64,000 nt of DNA from Verrucomicrobiales bacterium (GCA_002698785.1 PAAG01000019.1:344350-408349), one strand, 5' to 3'; counted from the stretch's first letter, positions 44,361 to 52,794 are shown. Notes: generated by a model from the letters alone, not told the origin. Numbers and translations are program-made.

Positions 44361-44867
44361 TCAGTAATTTGAGCGATTTGTCGCACTACGACCAGCCGGA
44401 GTGAGGTAATACTTCAGTGCTGAAGTCTTGCCCTCGCCACGGAGAAACCCCTTCTGTTGGAGCGAATTGGTTCTTCTTGCGACAGAAGCTCGAGAGAGTT
44501 TGAGGTGATCTCCAAGGTCCGCAGGAGAAACTGATCCGAACATGCTTACCAATCCAAGGATCTTGGATTCGTCTGGAGTGAGTTTGACAGTCTTCCGAAC
44601 TTCCTGTTCAGCGACGACTTCCCGTTCTCTTTCTTCCTTAGCCAAAAGACAGGCAACTCCTCGCGCAAGAATATCCCCGATCTGCTTCAGCCTTGCCTCG
44701 TAGTCAGGATCTCGTTTTTTCTGGCGCAGATACCTATCGGCTTCCGAGAGTTCGGCGATGGCGTCACCGCCGAAATCGACCCAATTGCCTCCAATCGAAA
44801 TCGGCTTTTCTAACCTGATCGTCGTAGTCGAGACAAGCACACTGACGGTATTGTTCAGCGCAATCAT
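44361..44867 (-). CDS. Winged-helix protein A (paralogue of the gene at 49268)
   Basis: 168 residues from MIALNNTVSVLV, whose ATG overlaps the XRE gene stop. The middle DPDYEARLKQIGDILARGVACLLAKEER precedes a MarR-like winged helix: VSPADLGDHLKLSRASVARRTNSLQQKGFLRGEG. The same order and nearly the same linker recur in the gene at 49268-49705. The track's longer start would run into the XRE gene. Probably a DNA-binding regulator co-transcribed with XRE. Confidence 0.7.
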   Translation of the reverse strand: MIALNNTVSVLVSTTTIRLEKPISIGGNWVDFGGDAIAELSEADRYLRQKKRDPDYEARLKQIGDILARGVACLLAKEEREREVVAEQEVRKTVKLTPDESKILGLVSMFGSVSPADLGDHLKLSRASVARRTNSLQQKGFLRGEGKTSALKYYLTPAGRSATNRSNY

Positions 44868-45409
44868 TCCTCCGATCCCCTCCCGCCCCTTCGAACCTTT
44901 TTGCCTTTGCTTTCGAGTTTCCGTGACAGTCGATGAAGCGCTTCTTTCTCTGATCGCCCGCAAGCCGTGGCAATCTCGACGGCAAACCACTCGTCCTTGT
45001 CCGTCGTCCACATAAGGTCACAGTCCGGATGGTCGTAAATTTCCCGGATCTCGCTTACGCCACGGCTCTGCAGGGCCTTCGAAATTTCCTCCAGCAGTTG
45101 CTTCTGGATGGCATTAGGAATAAGTGGAAAGTCCTGCTTGGTCTTGTTCATGCGCGCGTCCTTGCGACCACTGGCGACGAATTCTTCAGCATCTTCGCCA
45201 GTAAGCCCGAAGGCGTTGGCCAGTTTTTCAAGTGACTTCAGGCCGGGCATCCGGCGGCCAGACTCAAATGCGGCGATACGGGTGTAGTGAACTCCGGCCC
45301 GTTGACCAAGCTCATGGAGTGTGAGCCCTGATTTGGTGTGGTCATCGTCTCGATACGACAGCCGCATGCTTTTCAGGCGGCTGCCAAAGTTCTCGGGAAG
45401 CGGTTGCAT
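44864..45409 (-). CDS. XRE-family HTH regulator
   Basis: About 181 residues from MQPLPENFGSRLK. The HTH is LTLHELGQRAGVHYTRIAAFESGRRMPGLKSLEKLANAFGL near residues 20-65. The C-terminal portion (EIREIYDHPDCDLMWTTDKDEWFAVEIA) is unassigned. A palindrome covers its start codon and likely promoter, arguing for autorepression. It is divergent from the replication gene at 45523, so it may control both directions. Confidence 0.8.
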   Translation of the reverse strand: MQPLPENFGSRLKSMRLSYRDDDHTKSGLTLHELGQRAGVHYTRIAAFESGRRMPGLKSLEKLANAFGLTGEDAEEFVASGRKDARMNKTKQDFPLIPNAIQKQLLEEISKALQSRGVSEIREIYDHPDCDLMWTTDKDEWFAVEIATACGRSEKEALHRLSRKLESKGKKVRRGGRGSEE

Positions 45410-45431
45410 TGTGACCAATTTATGGTCACAA
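45409..45431. promoter_or_regulatory. Perfect operator palindrome at the XRE start
   Basis: TTGTGACCA-ATTTA-TGGTCACAA, with nine-base arms and a five-base spacer. On the minus strand it overlaps the first base of the XRE ATG and covers an ATAAAT that lies 16 bp from a TTGCAC, a plausible -10/-35 pair. Binding there would block the regulator's own promoter. Confidence 0.65.
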
Positions 45432-45522
45432 TATACAAAGTGCAATACGAAATAATCCCTCCAAAAGACCGACTGAAGTTTTCAGATGAGGGAGAACACC
45501 AGAGTCAATAGAACAGAGCAGA

Positions 45523-48027
45523 ATGACCCCCAACCATCCTAGGAAATCACGTGTTCCGGGTGTCGATGAGAGCACCGTCGATGCTGCCGGCATCCGATTT
45601 GTTGAAGCAAACATTGCCCTCGAACTTTGCGGCATCTCGCAAGCAGGCCGAATTTTCCGTTACCGCAATCTCGACGGTTCGGACGTGCTCGATGATGACA
45701 AGGCCTTTGTCCGTCTTCGCCTCAGCAAGCCCTTGGGCAAGATGAAATATTTCCAGCGCAAGGGAAGTCGGCCCCACGCTTACCTACCTCCTCGGATCAT
45801 CGACAGAGAGTTTAGCAAAGGAAACGCTCTCTTCGTGATCGAGGGAGAGAAGAAGGCCCTGGCATTGTGTGATGCAGGTGTCGCCGCTGTCGGGATCAGC
45901 GGCTTCTACGGATTCGCGGACAAAAGCGACGAACTGGTGCCCGAACTCGATGAGGTCATCGACTGGATCCGCCCCAGCCAAATCGTTTTTGCTGGCGATA
46001 GTGACGTGGTGTTCAACGCCCAGTTCACGGACGCTGCCCTACGACTCCGCGATCTTCTTCCCAGCTACGACATCCGCTGCATGAGTGTTCTGCAGAATGC
46101 TCCTGGCAAGGGCTTCGATGACTGCCGCGCTGCCCTGGGACAGGATTTCTTGGAAAAGTGTCTTTTTGAATCTCTGAAGCTTGCTGTGCCTGTAGACGCG
46201 TCATCTACCTCGGGAGATCTGGCTGTTTGCATGCTGAAGAACCAGCTCTCCATTCTCGGATCTGACGCCCGCGCGGTTTCGGAAGAAGATGTTCGGCACG
46301 GCCTTGTCAAACTGGCGGCTGGGTTGAAAGGGATGTCTTTGGGAAGTGCTGCCGAGGAGGTGAAGATCGTAGCCGAGAACCTCGGAATCGCTCGGCGCGA
46401 CTTCAACTGCGCTGTAAAGGATCGGCTCACGGAACTGAAACGGAAAGCTCTCGTCGAGTCAGCGCCCGAAAAAGCAACTCTGATCAACCTCAGTGAGCAG
46501 AATGCTATTTGGACTGCCGACGCGCTCGGGACAATCGCAGATGATACCTTCGTCTTTGGTGGTAAACTCGTTCAACTCACCGATCCCGGGTTCGAAGAAA
46601 TCGATGCGAAAACGCTGGCTGCCTTCATTGACGATCCTGATCGTTGCATCTTCGCCAAGGAATCTCGTGATGGGCCAAGGAAGACGAACCTGGCCGAGTC
46701 GAATGCACGCCTGATCCTTGGCCGCGTTTCGCACAGCCTGGACAGCCTCCGGCCGGTGAGAACAGTCGCGGAAATTCCGACTCTGGTTCCGACTTCCGAG
46801 GGAACGAAATGCGTCACGGGATACCACCGAGAGACAGAGATCTATGCGAAGGGTGAGTCCATCGCATACGAGGATCTCGACGATGATCGCCACCATCTCC
46901 TTGATCTCCTCAAGGATTTTTCCTTCCCCAGCCCCGAGGATTCCGCCAGGGCGATCGCATTTCTCTTGGCACCGGCTCTCGTCCGCGGCGGATTCCTTGG
47001 GGACGAACGCTGTCCCTTCTTTTTCATCGAGAAGGATGAAAAGGGTGCGGGAGGGGGATTTCTGTGCCGGCTTGTTGCGACATTGTACGGTATGAAACCG
47101 TCACCTGTTGTACCAGAAGAAAAGCGCCAGGCGAAGGAAGACATCTCCCGAGCCCTCAGTCGAGGGAATGCGTTCGTGTACTTGGATAACGTGCGTGGAA
47201 ACATTCTCACCAAACTGGATTTCCTTGAGAGCATGCTCACCGAACCAATCTTCTCGATCCGCGCTCCCTGGCTCCACGGCGAGGTTGATGTGACGCGAGA
47301 AGTAGTTGCCGGCTCTTCAAATGGAGCCCAGCTTTCTGACGACCTCGCGGACCGGACCGCCCTGATCCGTATCCGCAAACAGCCTCTGAGCTACCAGTTC
47401 ACGCAATGGCCCGAAGGATCCCTCTTGGATCATGTCAGGAGGAATCGAAACCGATATCTCGCCATCGTGTATTTCTTGATCGACAGGTGGGTCAGGGAAG
47501 GCAGCCCGTCCGGCAAACAGCTTTCTGGCTTCCGCTTTCGTCGTTTCGAGGAAGCCGTGCAATGGATCCTTGAGGATGCGTTCGATCCGCAGATGCGGCT
47601 CTTCGGCTCTGACTACGGTGAGACCAAACGCAACCTTGCAGACCCTGACTATGATCTCCTGCGAGGCATTCTTCGGACAGTCTTGGAGCAGGAGCATCCT
47701 CAACCTGTCAGCGCTACCGATCTCGCTCGAATTTCGATGGCGCACAGAACTGTGGAGGGCGATGAACATCAGGCCAAAATGAAGATTGGCAAGATGATGG
47801 GCCGATATCTGCCCGCACCAGGGAAGGCGAGCATCGGAGAATTCACGGTGGAGATGGAACTTCGGAACGATGCCGCGACTCATCACAAGAATCTGAAACT
47901 ATATTCGTTTCGGAGGACGGATCCCCGGCAGACAATTGTTAGCAATCGTGTTCCGCCTCGCCCTTCATTTGAAGAAACGATCGAAGACCTGTACGTTACG
48001 TCTCATGAACCCTGCACAATGGATTGA
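45523..48027 (+). CDS. TOPRIM-like and helicase-like replication protein
   Basis: 834 residues. The N-terminal part carries a DUF3854/TOPRIM-type core: GNALFVIEGEKKALALCDAG and IVFAGDSDVVFN supply the Glu and Asp-x-Asp metal ligands. The later part resembles D5/DUF927-type ATPases of mobile elements, with GAGGGFLCRL in place of a canonical P-loop and AFVYLDNVRG as a Walker-B-like motif. It would act as primase/helicase for the element. Start by the ATG at 45523. Confidence 0.72.
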   Translation: MTPNHPRKSRVPGVDESTVDAAGIRFVEANIALELCGISQAGRIFRYRNLDGSDVLDDDKAFVRLRLSKPLGKMKYFQRKGSRPHAYLPPRIIDREFSKGNALFVIEGEKKALALCDAGVAAVGISGFYGFADKSDELVPELDEVIDWIRPSQIVFAGDSDVVFNAQFTDAALRLRDLLPSYDIRCMSVLQNAPGKGFDDCRAALGQDFLEKCLFESLKLAVPVDASSTSGDLAVCMLKNQLSILGSDARAVSEEDVRHGLVKLAAGLKGMSLGSAAEEVKIVAENLGIARRDFNCAVKDRLTELKRKALVESAPEKATLINLSEQNAIWTADALGTIADDTFVFGGKLVQLTDPGFEEIDAKTLAAFIDDPDRCIFAKESRDGPRKTNLAESNARLILGRVSHSLDSLRPVRTVAEIPTLVPTSEGTKCVTGYHRETEIYAKGESIAYEDLDDDRHHLLDLLKDFSFPSPEDSARAIAFLLAPALVRGGFLGDERCPFFFIEKDEKGAGGGFLCRLVATLYGMKPSPVVPEEKRQAKEDISRALSRGNAFVYLDNVRGNILTKLDFLESMLTEPIFSIRAPWLHGEVDVTREVVAGSSNGAQLSDDLADRTALIRIRKQPLSYQFTQWPEGSLLDHVRRNRNRYLAIVYFLIDRWVREGSPSGKQLSGFRFRRFEEAVQWILEDAFDPQMRLFGSDYGETKRNLADPDYDLLRGILRTVLEQEHPQPVSATDLARISMAHRTVEGDEHQAKMKIGKMMGRYLPAPGKASIGEFTVEMELRNDAATHHKNLKLYSFRRTDPRQTIVSNRVPPRPSFEETIEDLYVTSHEPCTMD

Positions 48028-48325
48028 GTGGCTGAAACGGCAACGCAAAATGTCGGGCGGAGTTGCCTATTTGGAGACGTGCGCTATGGAGAAGTCAACT
48101 GTAGATCATCCCCTGGGGCTGCTGAACCGCTTGAGCCCGCCTGAGGACTCCTATTCTTCCATCAGCAAAAACAATTTTTCCGAGTTCGATTCGAACTCAA
48201 ATGAGAATGGAAAAAAATGCGTTCTCCGCAGCGATTTAGAGAGCATATCAGGCGGGTCGGTCCGGAACTGCTTTGTAAAGGTTCGATGCCAGTCCCTTGG
48301 ATGGATCTGCGTCGGGTTGAACTGA
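48005..48325 (+). CDS. Doubtful small protein overlapping the replication gene end
   Basis: About 106 residues from MNPAQWIEWLKRQRK, beginning inside the last 23 bp of the replication gene in another frame. Its first half has protein-like composition; the second half becomes Ser/Asn-rich and less convincing. No ribosome site stands out and no family is recognised. It may be a real element gene or chance. Confidence 0.3.
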   Translation: MNPAQWIEWLKRQRKMSGGVAYLETCAMEKSTVDHPLGLLNRLSPPEDSYSSISKNNFSEFDSNSNENGKKCVLRSDLESISGGSVRNCFVKVRCQSLGWICVGLN

Positions 48326-48426
48326 TCCATCGCCTAGATCTGAATGGGTGAAGGCGAAGCCGTCACTGAAGGCTCCTGCCGTAAACGTCGAACATCGGTC
48401 AGGGCGAGGTGACGCTTCCTGAGGAG

Positions 48427-48455
48427 CATGAGCCAGAGCGGAGCGGAGGCTCATG
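48427..48455. repeat. Hairpin with 8-bp arms
   Basis: CATGAGCC and GGCTCATG separated by 13 bases. No T-run follows, so it is not a typical terminator. It may be a recombination or regulatory hairpin. Confidence 0.35.
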
Positions 48456-48802
48456 AGACGAAAGGACGACACAGCAGCACTGGACGAAACGACTACGCCG
48501 GATGCCGACTTTCTGAGGAATTGCATCCAATGGAAATGACTCGGGCTGAATAATGAAATTCACAGACTGCGGTGCTCTGACCCGAGTCGCATGCAGGCCA
48601 ATGCGGTCCGATGTGTTTCTGGTAGCCACTGACTACCACGGTCCACTAAAACTGGATTTCTGAACGGTACCTCGAATACATAACAGCTTTTTATAACGTG
48701 CTCATACAAATCCACCTTCGCATTTCAAAATGTGATTGGTCATTCGGAAATACGACTGAGATTCACAAATGTTCTAAGTATTCGGAAAAACGGAGGTGAA
48801 TC

Positions 48803-48946
48803 ATGAAAAAAGCATTGATAAAAGAAAAGACTCAGAGATTTTCGATTTCCCAAAATGCCGAGGAAGTGACCTCCTCGAACAGTTGTAAACGACACCGCAT
48901 TCCGACACCTTTTCGACACGATTGTGTCGTTTTGTTTTGCATTTAA
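48803..48946 (+). CDS. 47-residue ORF with a strong ribosome-binding site
   Basis: GGAGGTGA lies 3 bp before an ATG that opens MKKALIKEKTQRFSISQN and runs 47 codons. The second half enters the repeated palindrome and becomes less protein-like. The near-ideal ribosome site is unusual here, where most starts have weak ones. Unknown function; possibly a remnant. Confidence 0.35.
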   Translation: MKKALIKEKTQRFSISQNAEEVTSSNSCKRHRIPTPFRHDCVVLFCI

Positions 48947-49140
48947 AAATGCTCCGAAACATTTTACAAAACCTTGATAAGCAATGCGTTGTGAATGAAC
49001 GTATTGCGGATACAGAAAAGAAAACGACACTAGCCATTTTGAATGCTTAAATCAACACAACTAGCTGTTATTCAACCAAATATGAAGAATAAACTTGTCG
49101 TGCAATTCGAACCGACATAGATTGCAGCCGGTACCGTAGA
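48898..49140 (+). repeat. Duplicated cassette, copy A
   Basis: It starts CATTCCGACAC, has a CGACAC-GATT-GTGTCG palindrome and a GCATTT-AA-AAATGC palindrome, then after about 184 bp an ATG opening MKNKLVVQFEPT. It matches copy B at 50049-50292 in order, spacing and many bases, notably CAACRCAACTA and ATGAAGAA-AAA ... GAACCGAC. Confidence 0.55.
49082..49120 (+). pseudogene. Truncated copy of the gene at 50233
   Basis: MKNKLVVQFEPT then a stop; copy B reads MKKKCVMRLEPTWVSAS and continues to 76 residues. The DNA match goes past the stop to GCAGCC before fading, so this is a decayed duplicate rather than a 12-residue gene. Confidence 0.5.
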
Positions 49141-49267
49141 AAACTTTTCCGAACGAACCACCTCGATCCGGTCGATTTAGGTCCCCCATTTTCAAATCCT
49201 GTCAGAATTCAGAAATTCACTGGGTATTTATGAAATTCGAGGAGGATTCCCGAAAATCAGCCGCCGA

Positions 49268-49705
49268 TTAGAATCGACTGCAAACGGTCACCGCTTCGGG
49301 ATGGCTTTCGCTACCTTTCCCCCACTCCCTGGTCAGTGAGTAAGTGGTAGCAGAGGTCCGTCCTTCCCGCTGTATCAGCCTGTGCTGTTGCAGCCGGTCG
49401 GTCATTCTGCTGACAGTGGCGCGTGAGCACTCCAAGTAGTCTCGGATCTCACAGGGTCGTAGCTTTCCGAACCGGAGCAGATATGTCAGAAGGACGCCAT
49501 CCCGGCTTCCTACCTGAGCAGCCTCCGACAGTACTGACTCAGAGTGTGACCGGTCGGCCTCTTCTTGTCGCGCCCTCTTTTCTCTTTCCTCGTTAGCCAG
49601 TAACTGCACGACCCCTCGCGCGAGAATATCACCGATTTGCTTGAGGCGGGTTCCGTAGTCTGGATCTCGAAGACGTTTCTGCTGTTCGATTCGGCTAGTC
49701 TCCAT
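49268..49705 (-). CDS. Winged-helix protein B (paralogue of the gene at 44361)
   Basis: 145 residues from METSRIEQQKRLRDPDY. RLKQIGDILARGVVQLLANEEREKRARQEE matches the paralogue closely, and LRPCEIRDYLECSRATVSRMTDRLQQHRLIQREGRTSATTYSL is the winged helix. The track's N-terminal extension is hydrophobic and lacks a counterpart in the paralogue. A regulator of the same element; the pair may compete for sites. Confidence 0.7.
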   Translation of the reverse strand: METSRIEQQKRLRDPDYGTRLKQIGDILARGVVQLLANEEREKRARQEEADRSHSESVLSEAAQVGSRDGVLLTYLLRFGKLRPCEIRDYLECSRATVSRMTDRLQQHRLIQREGRTSATTYSLTREWGKGSESHPEAVTVCSRF

Positions 49706-49911
49706 GTCGCTCAGGATACCGAATAAGAACAGCAGCGATCTCAACAAATGTTGAATTAAGGTGATTTGGGGTTCAGACGAGGGATGGGCATACTCGAAAG
49801 TGGACGCTACCGAAACCAATTAGGACTCTTGGATTCGACGGAGCGGAAGGCCATAAGTCTATGATCTAATGCAATTGCCAGCCTGATCATTCCGATAATG
49901 AACGGGAGAGG

Positions 49912-50037
49912 ATGATCGATCCTGTAAAGGGAGAGGAAGGCTACAACAGCTTTGGGCACGTGTATTTCACTGATCAGGACATGCCTCATGCCAAGGATGT
50001 GAATCTCGATGGTCGTTGTGAACTGTTTGAAGCATGA
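49912..50037 (+). CDS. 41-residue acidic ORF
   Basis: MIDPVKGEEGYNSFGHVYFT and on to CELFEA, with GGGAGAGG directly before the ATG. The composition is protein-like. The opposite-strand ORF of the track (49807-50070) is less convincing. It may be a remnant of a longer gene. Confidence 0.3.
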   Translation: MIDPVKGEEGYNSFGHVYFTDQDMPHAKDVNLDGRCELFEA

Positions 50038-50085
50038 TTCCGACATACCATTCCGACATATTTTCGGCACATATATGTCGGAATG
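50037..50085. repeat. ATTCCGACATA repeats with a 13-bp-arm palindrome
   Basis: ATTCCGACATA occurs at 50037-50047 and 50050-50060, and inverted at 50074-50084. The last two form CATTCCGACATAT / ATATGTCGGAATG with an 11-base loop, followed by TTTTT. A further CATTCCGACA lies at 50171. The array resembles iterons or a regulator-binding cluster; the T-run also allows a terminator. Confidence 0.6.
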
Positions 50086-50292
50086 TTTTTAGTTAAAAAA
50101 TGCCCTGAGAAATTTCATAACCCCATGAAAAACAATGGACTGTAAATTTAGGAGTTACGAAAGTGAAAAACATTCCGACACTATGTGTTTTGAGCACGAA
50201 ACTCAACGCAACTAACTCATTATCAATTCGGCATGAAGAAGAAATGCGTCATGCGACTCGAACCGACGTGGGTTTCAGCCAGTTGTGACAAA
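50049..50292 (+). repeat. Duplicated cassette, copy B
   Basis: The intact version of copy A: palindrome, about 184 bp of AT-rich leader, then the ATG of the 76-residue gene. Matching spacing in both copies supports one duplicated unit. Confidence 0.55.
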
Positions 50293-50463
50293 CCGCGCCT
50301 CATTCTGGGAAAGCTGCGAACGAAAGGACCAATGAGACCTCGCCAGATTTCCCGTTCATGTTTTCAACTGACCGCACCGGCCCTGGACAATGCGTTGAAT
50401 TGGCTCGAAGACCGGAATTTGGTAGTTTTTCGTCTGGATGGATGGGTTCAGGCCGTTAACTGA
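50233..50463 (+). CDS. Small HTH-like protein of the repeated cassette
   Basis: 76 residues. RLILGKLRTKGPMRPRQISRSCFQLTAPALDNALNWLEDRNLVVFRLDG looks like a compact winged helix: recognition helix after QISRSCF and a wing at NLVVFRLDGWV. It follows the palindromic leader and may bind it. Unknown family. Confidence 0.55.
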   Translation: MKKKCVMRLEPTWVSASCDKPRLILGKLRTKGPMRPRQISRSCFQLTAPALDNALNWLEDRNLVVFRLDGWVQAVN

Positions 50464-50571
50464 TCGGACAAAGTGGCAACGGCAGACAATATCATGAAGG
50501 GCATCGCGAATTTCACTTGATCACGAACGTGATTGTCTACTGACATAAGAGAACGAACGTGAGGTGCATCT

Positions 50572-51081
50572 TCAAGGCTTAGATCCGACGGAGCCTCGAA
50601 TTTGCTTCATTCGGGAAAAGTCTTCTTCAGTGGAAATCCCATCAGCGATTTCGATGCAGCACTCAATGTCGTCAACATCAATTCGTTTTCGTTCAAGAAG
50701 CTCCTGAGCGACCCGAGCAACAGCACGAATATTCTCGGGCCTTTCCATCAATTCCACGGCTCGCTTCTTCCATTGTACCATGGCGCCAAGTTCAAAAGCT
50801 TGTATGAGATCCTGAGCTTTGGCAAAATCGGAGATGCATCCTTGCTCGGCCTCACCCTCATTGAGCCCCCGTGCTACAAGAGCGGCATAGCCAGAGAGTA
50901 GAGCCAGTATTTGCCCCCTTACACCTTCCTCGTCCCAAAAAGAGTCCGATGCAACATTGCCTCCTAGCAATGATCTGTCGCTATCGGGAATAATCGATGC
51001 TGAAAGCTGATCGATGTCCAGCCGTGCATGCGCCACCGCATGTCCAGCTTCATGGAAGGCTGTATTCTCAATTTCAGTCAT
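50572..51081 (-). CDS. Stand-alone M41-like zinc peptidase
   Basis: 169 residues. AFHEAGHAVAHARL holds the HExxH zinc motif of FtsH-type M41 peptidases, and GCISDFAKAQDLIQAF resembles the segment with the third ligand Asp. There is no AAA+ domain or membrane anchor, so it is only the protease half. Such single-domain forms occur on phage and plasmids, and may process a repressor or other protein. Confidence 0.72.
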   Translation of the reverse strand: MTEIENTAFHEAGHAVAHARLDIDQLSASIIPDSDRSLLGGNVASDSFWDEEGVRGQILALLSGYAALVARGLNEGEAEQGCISDFAKAQDLIQAFELGAMVQWKKRAVELMERPENIRAVARVAQELLERKRIDVDDIECCIEIADGISTEEDFSRMKQIRGSVGSKP

Positions 51082-51142
51082 TCACGAAATGTCGCCAACA
51101 AACAGAAAGCAATAAACCATCTTTTTGAGTTAAATATCCCTG

Positions 51143-51352
51143 ATGGCAAGACAGAGCTGTTATCAGCCTGTCATCTCCCGAAGTCTCATTCGTGCTCTCT
51201 ATTTCGAGGGAAAACACCGTGGAGTTCCCATGACGAAACTGGTCGATGAACTGTTGACCGATTCCCTCAGGGATACCTCTGGTTGGCAGAAAGCGAAAGA
51301 GATCGAAGAGAAGATGGCTAGCTGCTCACGTCAGGATCGGCCCGTCGGCTGA
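51143..51352 (+). CDS. Ribbon-helix-helix-like small protein
   Basis: 69 residues. SCYQPVISRSLIRALYFEGKHRGVPMTKLVDELLTDSLRDTSGW fits a CopG/MetJ-type strand-helix-helix fold. Probably a DNA-binding regulator of the cassette that follows. Start at the ATG for MARQS. Confidence 0.6.
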   Translation: MARQSCYQPVISRSLIRALYFEGKHRGVPMTKLVDELLTDSLRDTSGWQKAKEIEEKMASCSRQDRPVG

Positions 51353-51457
51353 TCATCATATCACAATAACTGCCCTGAACACAGGACCCTGATTGCAGCA
51401 CGCAGTCGGGGTTTTCTTCGTACAGGGCTCAACTCATACACAGAAAGGAAATAGCGT

Positions 51458-51955
51458 ATGGCAATCAAACTTGTCAGCAATTATGCGAAGCGTCTCGGTT
51501 TGCCCGGTTTCAGTTCTCACCAGTTCAGTGTCTCTATCGAGACGGAACTGACGGATCTGTGCCAGGTGCAGGGAGAAGCCACTCGCGTCTATGAACTGCT
51601 GCAGAATGCAGTGGATAGGGAGATACAGATGACCGGCTTTGTGCCTGGTCACGACTACGGAGATGCCACTCCATCTCCACAGAATGGCAATCACGTTGCC
51701 AATGGTAACGGATCCAATGGAAACCATCTCGCAAATGGAAGATGGACCTGCTCGGACAAACAGAAAGAGCTGGTCCTGAAACTGATCGGAGAGAATGACC
51801 TGGATCTCGAATCGGTGGACCAGATTGCTGTCGATCGCTTCGGTGTCGGCATGCGCGGTCTGAACAAGCTGCAGGCCAGCGGGCTCATCAGTGAGCTTCT
51901 GGAGAGCTGTAGCACCACCTCCCGCAACGGGAATGGGAAAGGAGGCAGGCATTGA
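51458..51955 (+). CDS. Protein with a C-terminal helix-bundle domain, likely recombination-linked
   Basis: 165 residues, ribosome site AGGAAA before the ATG. An N-terminal helical part, an Asn/Gly-rich linker (NGNGSNGNHLANG), then SDKQKELVLKLIGENDLDLE ... ASGLISELLE, a domain recalling the C-terminal region found on Rad52/ERF-type annealing and related proteins. The TTG start of the nuclease overlaps its end by 4 bp, so they may act together on DNA ends. Identity uncertain. Confidence 0.55.
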   Translation: MAIKLVSNYAKRLGLPGFSSHQFSVSIETELTDLCQVQGEATRVYELLQNAVDREIQMTGFVPGHDYGDATPSPQNGNHVANGNGSNGNHLANGRWTCSDKQKELVLKLIGENDLDLESVDQIAVDRFGVGMRGLNKLQASGLISELLESCSTTSRNGNGKGGRH

Positions 51956-52794
51956 GCACGAATACTGTTCCTGTCTGCCTTCCTCCTGCTGGTAATGTGG
52001 CAGCGGTGCAGCGCGATCCTCTGGAATACATCAGTGCATCTCGCCTGAAGTGTTTCCAGACCTGTCGCCTGCAATACTACTTCCGGTATGTGGAGCGAAT
52101 TGAAACACCAACCAGCCCGGCACTGTTTGTCGGGCAGATGGTGCACAAGGTTCTGCAGCAGTGGAATCTTGCACGATGGCGTGGAGAGGATGCGTCCTGT
52201 GAAAGGATGTGTGCATTGTTCGAATCGTACTGGATCGAGAGAAACGAGGAAGTGGAGGTGTTTCTGGAAAATCCGGAACTAGAAGCTGCCGAGAAATCGA
52301 AAGCATGGACCATTCTGGAGCACTACTTGATGCATTCTCCCATTCCTCAGGAAGAGAAACCCGAGGCGGTAGAAGTTGTGGTGGATCGTGATCTCATCGG
52401 TCATGGTTTGCCTCCGCTGAAAGGCATCATTGACCTGGTCCGGGAAGGAGGGCGCATCGTGGATTTCAAAACCACAGCACGTACTCCGGATCGAATGCAG
52501 GCCGTTCACCAGAACGAAGTGCAACTGGGATGCTATGCCCTGCTTTACCGGGAAGCTACCGGTCACCAGGAGTCAGGTTTCGAGTTACATCATCTCGTGA
52601 AAACGAAGGCGCCCAAGCTGGTGGTGACACCGCTGGAACCCTTCCATCGGGATCAGATCGAGCGTCTTATCCGGGTAATGGAATCATACGTCGCCGGTGT
52701 CATGACCGAAGACTATGTGCCCAGTCCCGGACTGCATTGCTCTTACTGCGATTACCTGGCCGAGTGCCGGGCGTGGAAAGGAGGAATGTCATGA
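51952..52794 (+). CDS. RecB/Cas4-like nuclease with iron-sulfur cysteines
   Basis: 280 residues starting at a TTG overlapping the previous stop. ISASRLKCFQTCRLQYYFRYVE, FVGQMVHKVLQQW, LKGIIDLVREGGRIVDFKTTAR and NEVQLGCYALLY give the RecB-type PD-(D/E)XK motifs. The CFQTC segment and C-terminal LHCSYCDYLAEC could hold a 4Fe-4S cluster as in Cas4 and AddB. It likely trims DNA ends for element recombination. Confidence 0.82.
   Translation: MSTNTVPVCLPPAGNVAAVQRDPLEYISASRLKCFQTCRLQYYFRYVERIETPTSPALFVGQMVHKVLQQWNLARWRGEDASCERMCALFESYWIERNEEVEVFLENPELEAAEKSKAWTILEHYLMHSPIPQEEKPEAVEVVVDRDLIGHGLPPLKGIIDLVREGGRIVDFKTTARTPDRMQAVHQNEVQLGCYALLYREATGHQESGFELHHLVKTKAPKLVVTPLEPFHRDQIERLIRVMESYVAGVMTEDYVPSPGLHCSYCDYLAECRAWKGGMS

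Larger units (their letters stand above)
48028..50232. other. Gene-poor regulatory or remnant region of the right-hand element
   Basis: Apart from one winged-helix gene and a few short ORFs this 2.2 kb is AT-richer than its surroundings and carries palindromes and two copies of a repeated cassette. 48330-48800 holds one hairpin and no convincing gene. It could include an origin, a regulatory array or decayed genes. Confidence 0.5.

Noticed and set aside
48740-49030. 96-residue minus ORF
   Set aside because: Poor composition (Phe/Ser/Arg-rich), no ribosome site, and it covers the palindromic repeat.
49807-50070. 87-residue minus ORF
   Set aside because: No motif; the opposite strand has a more protein-like short ORF and the iteron-like array overlaps its start.
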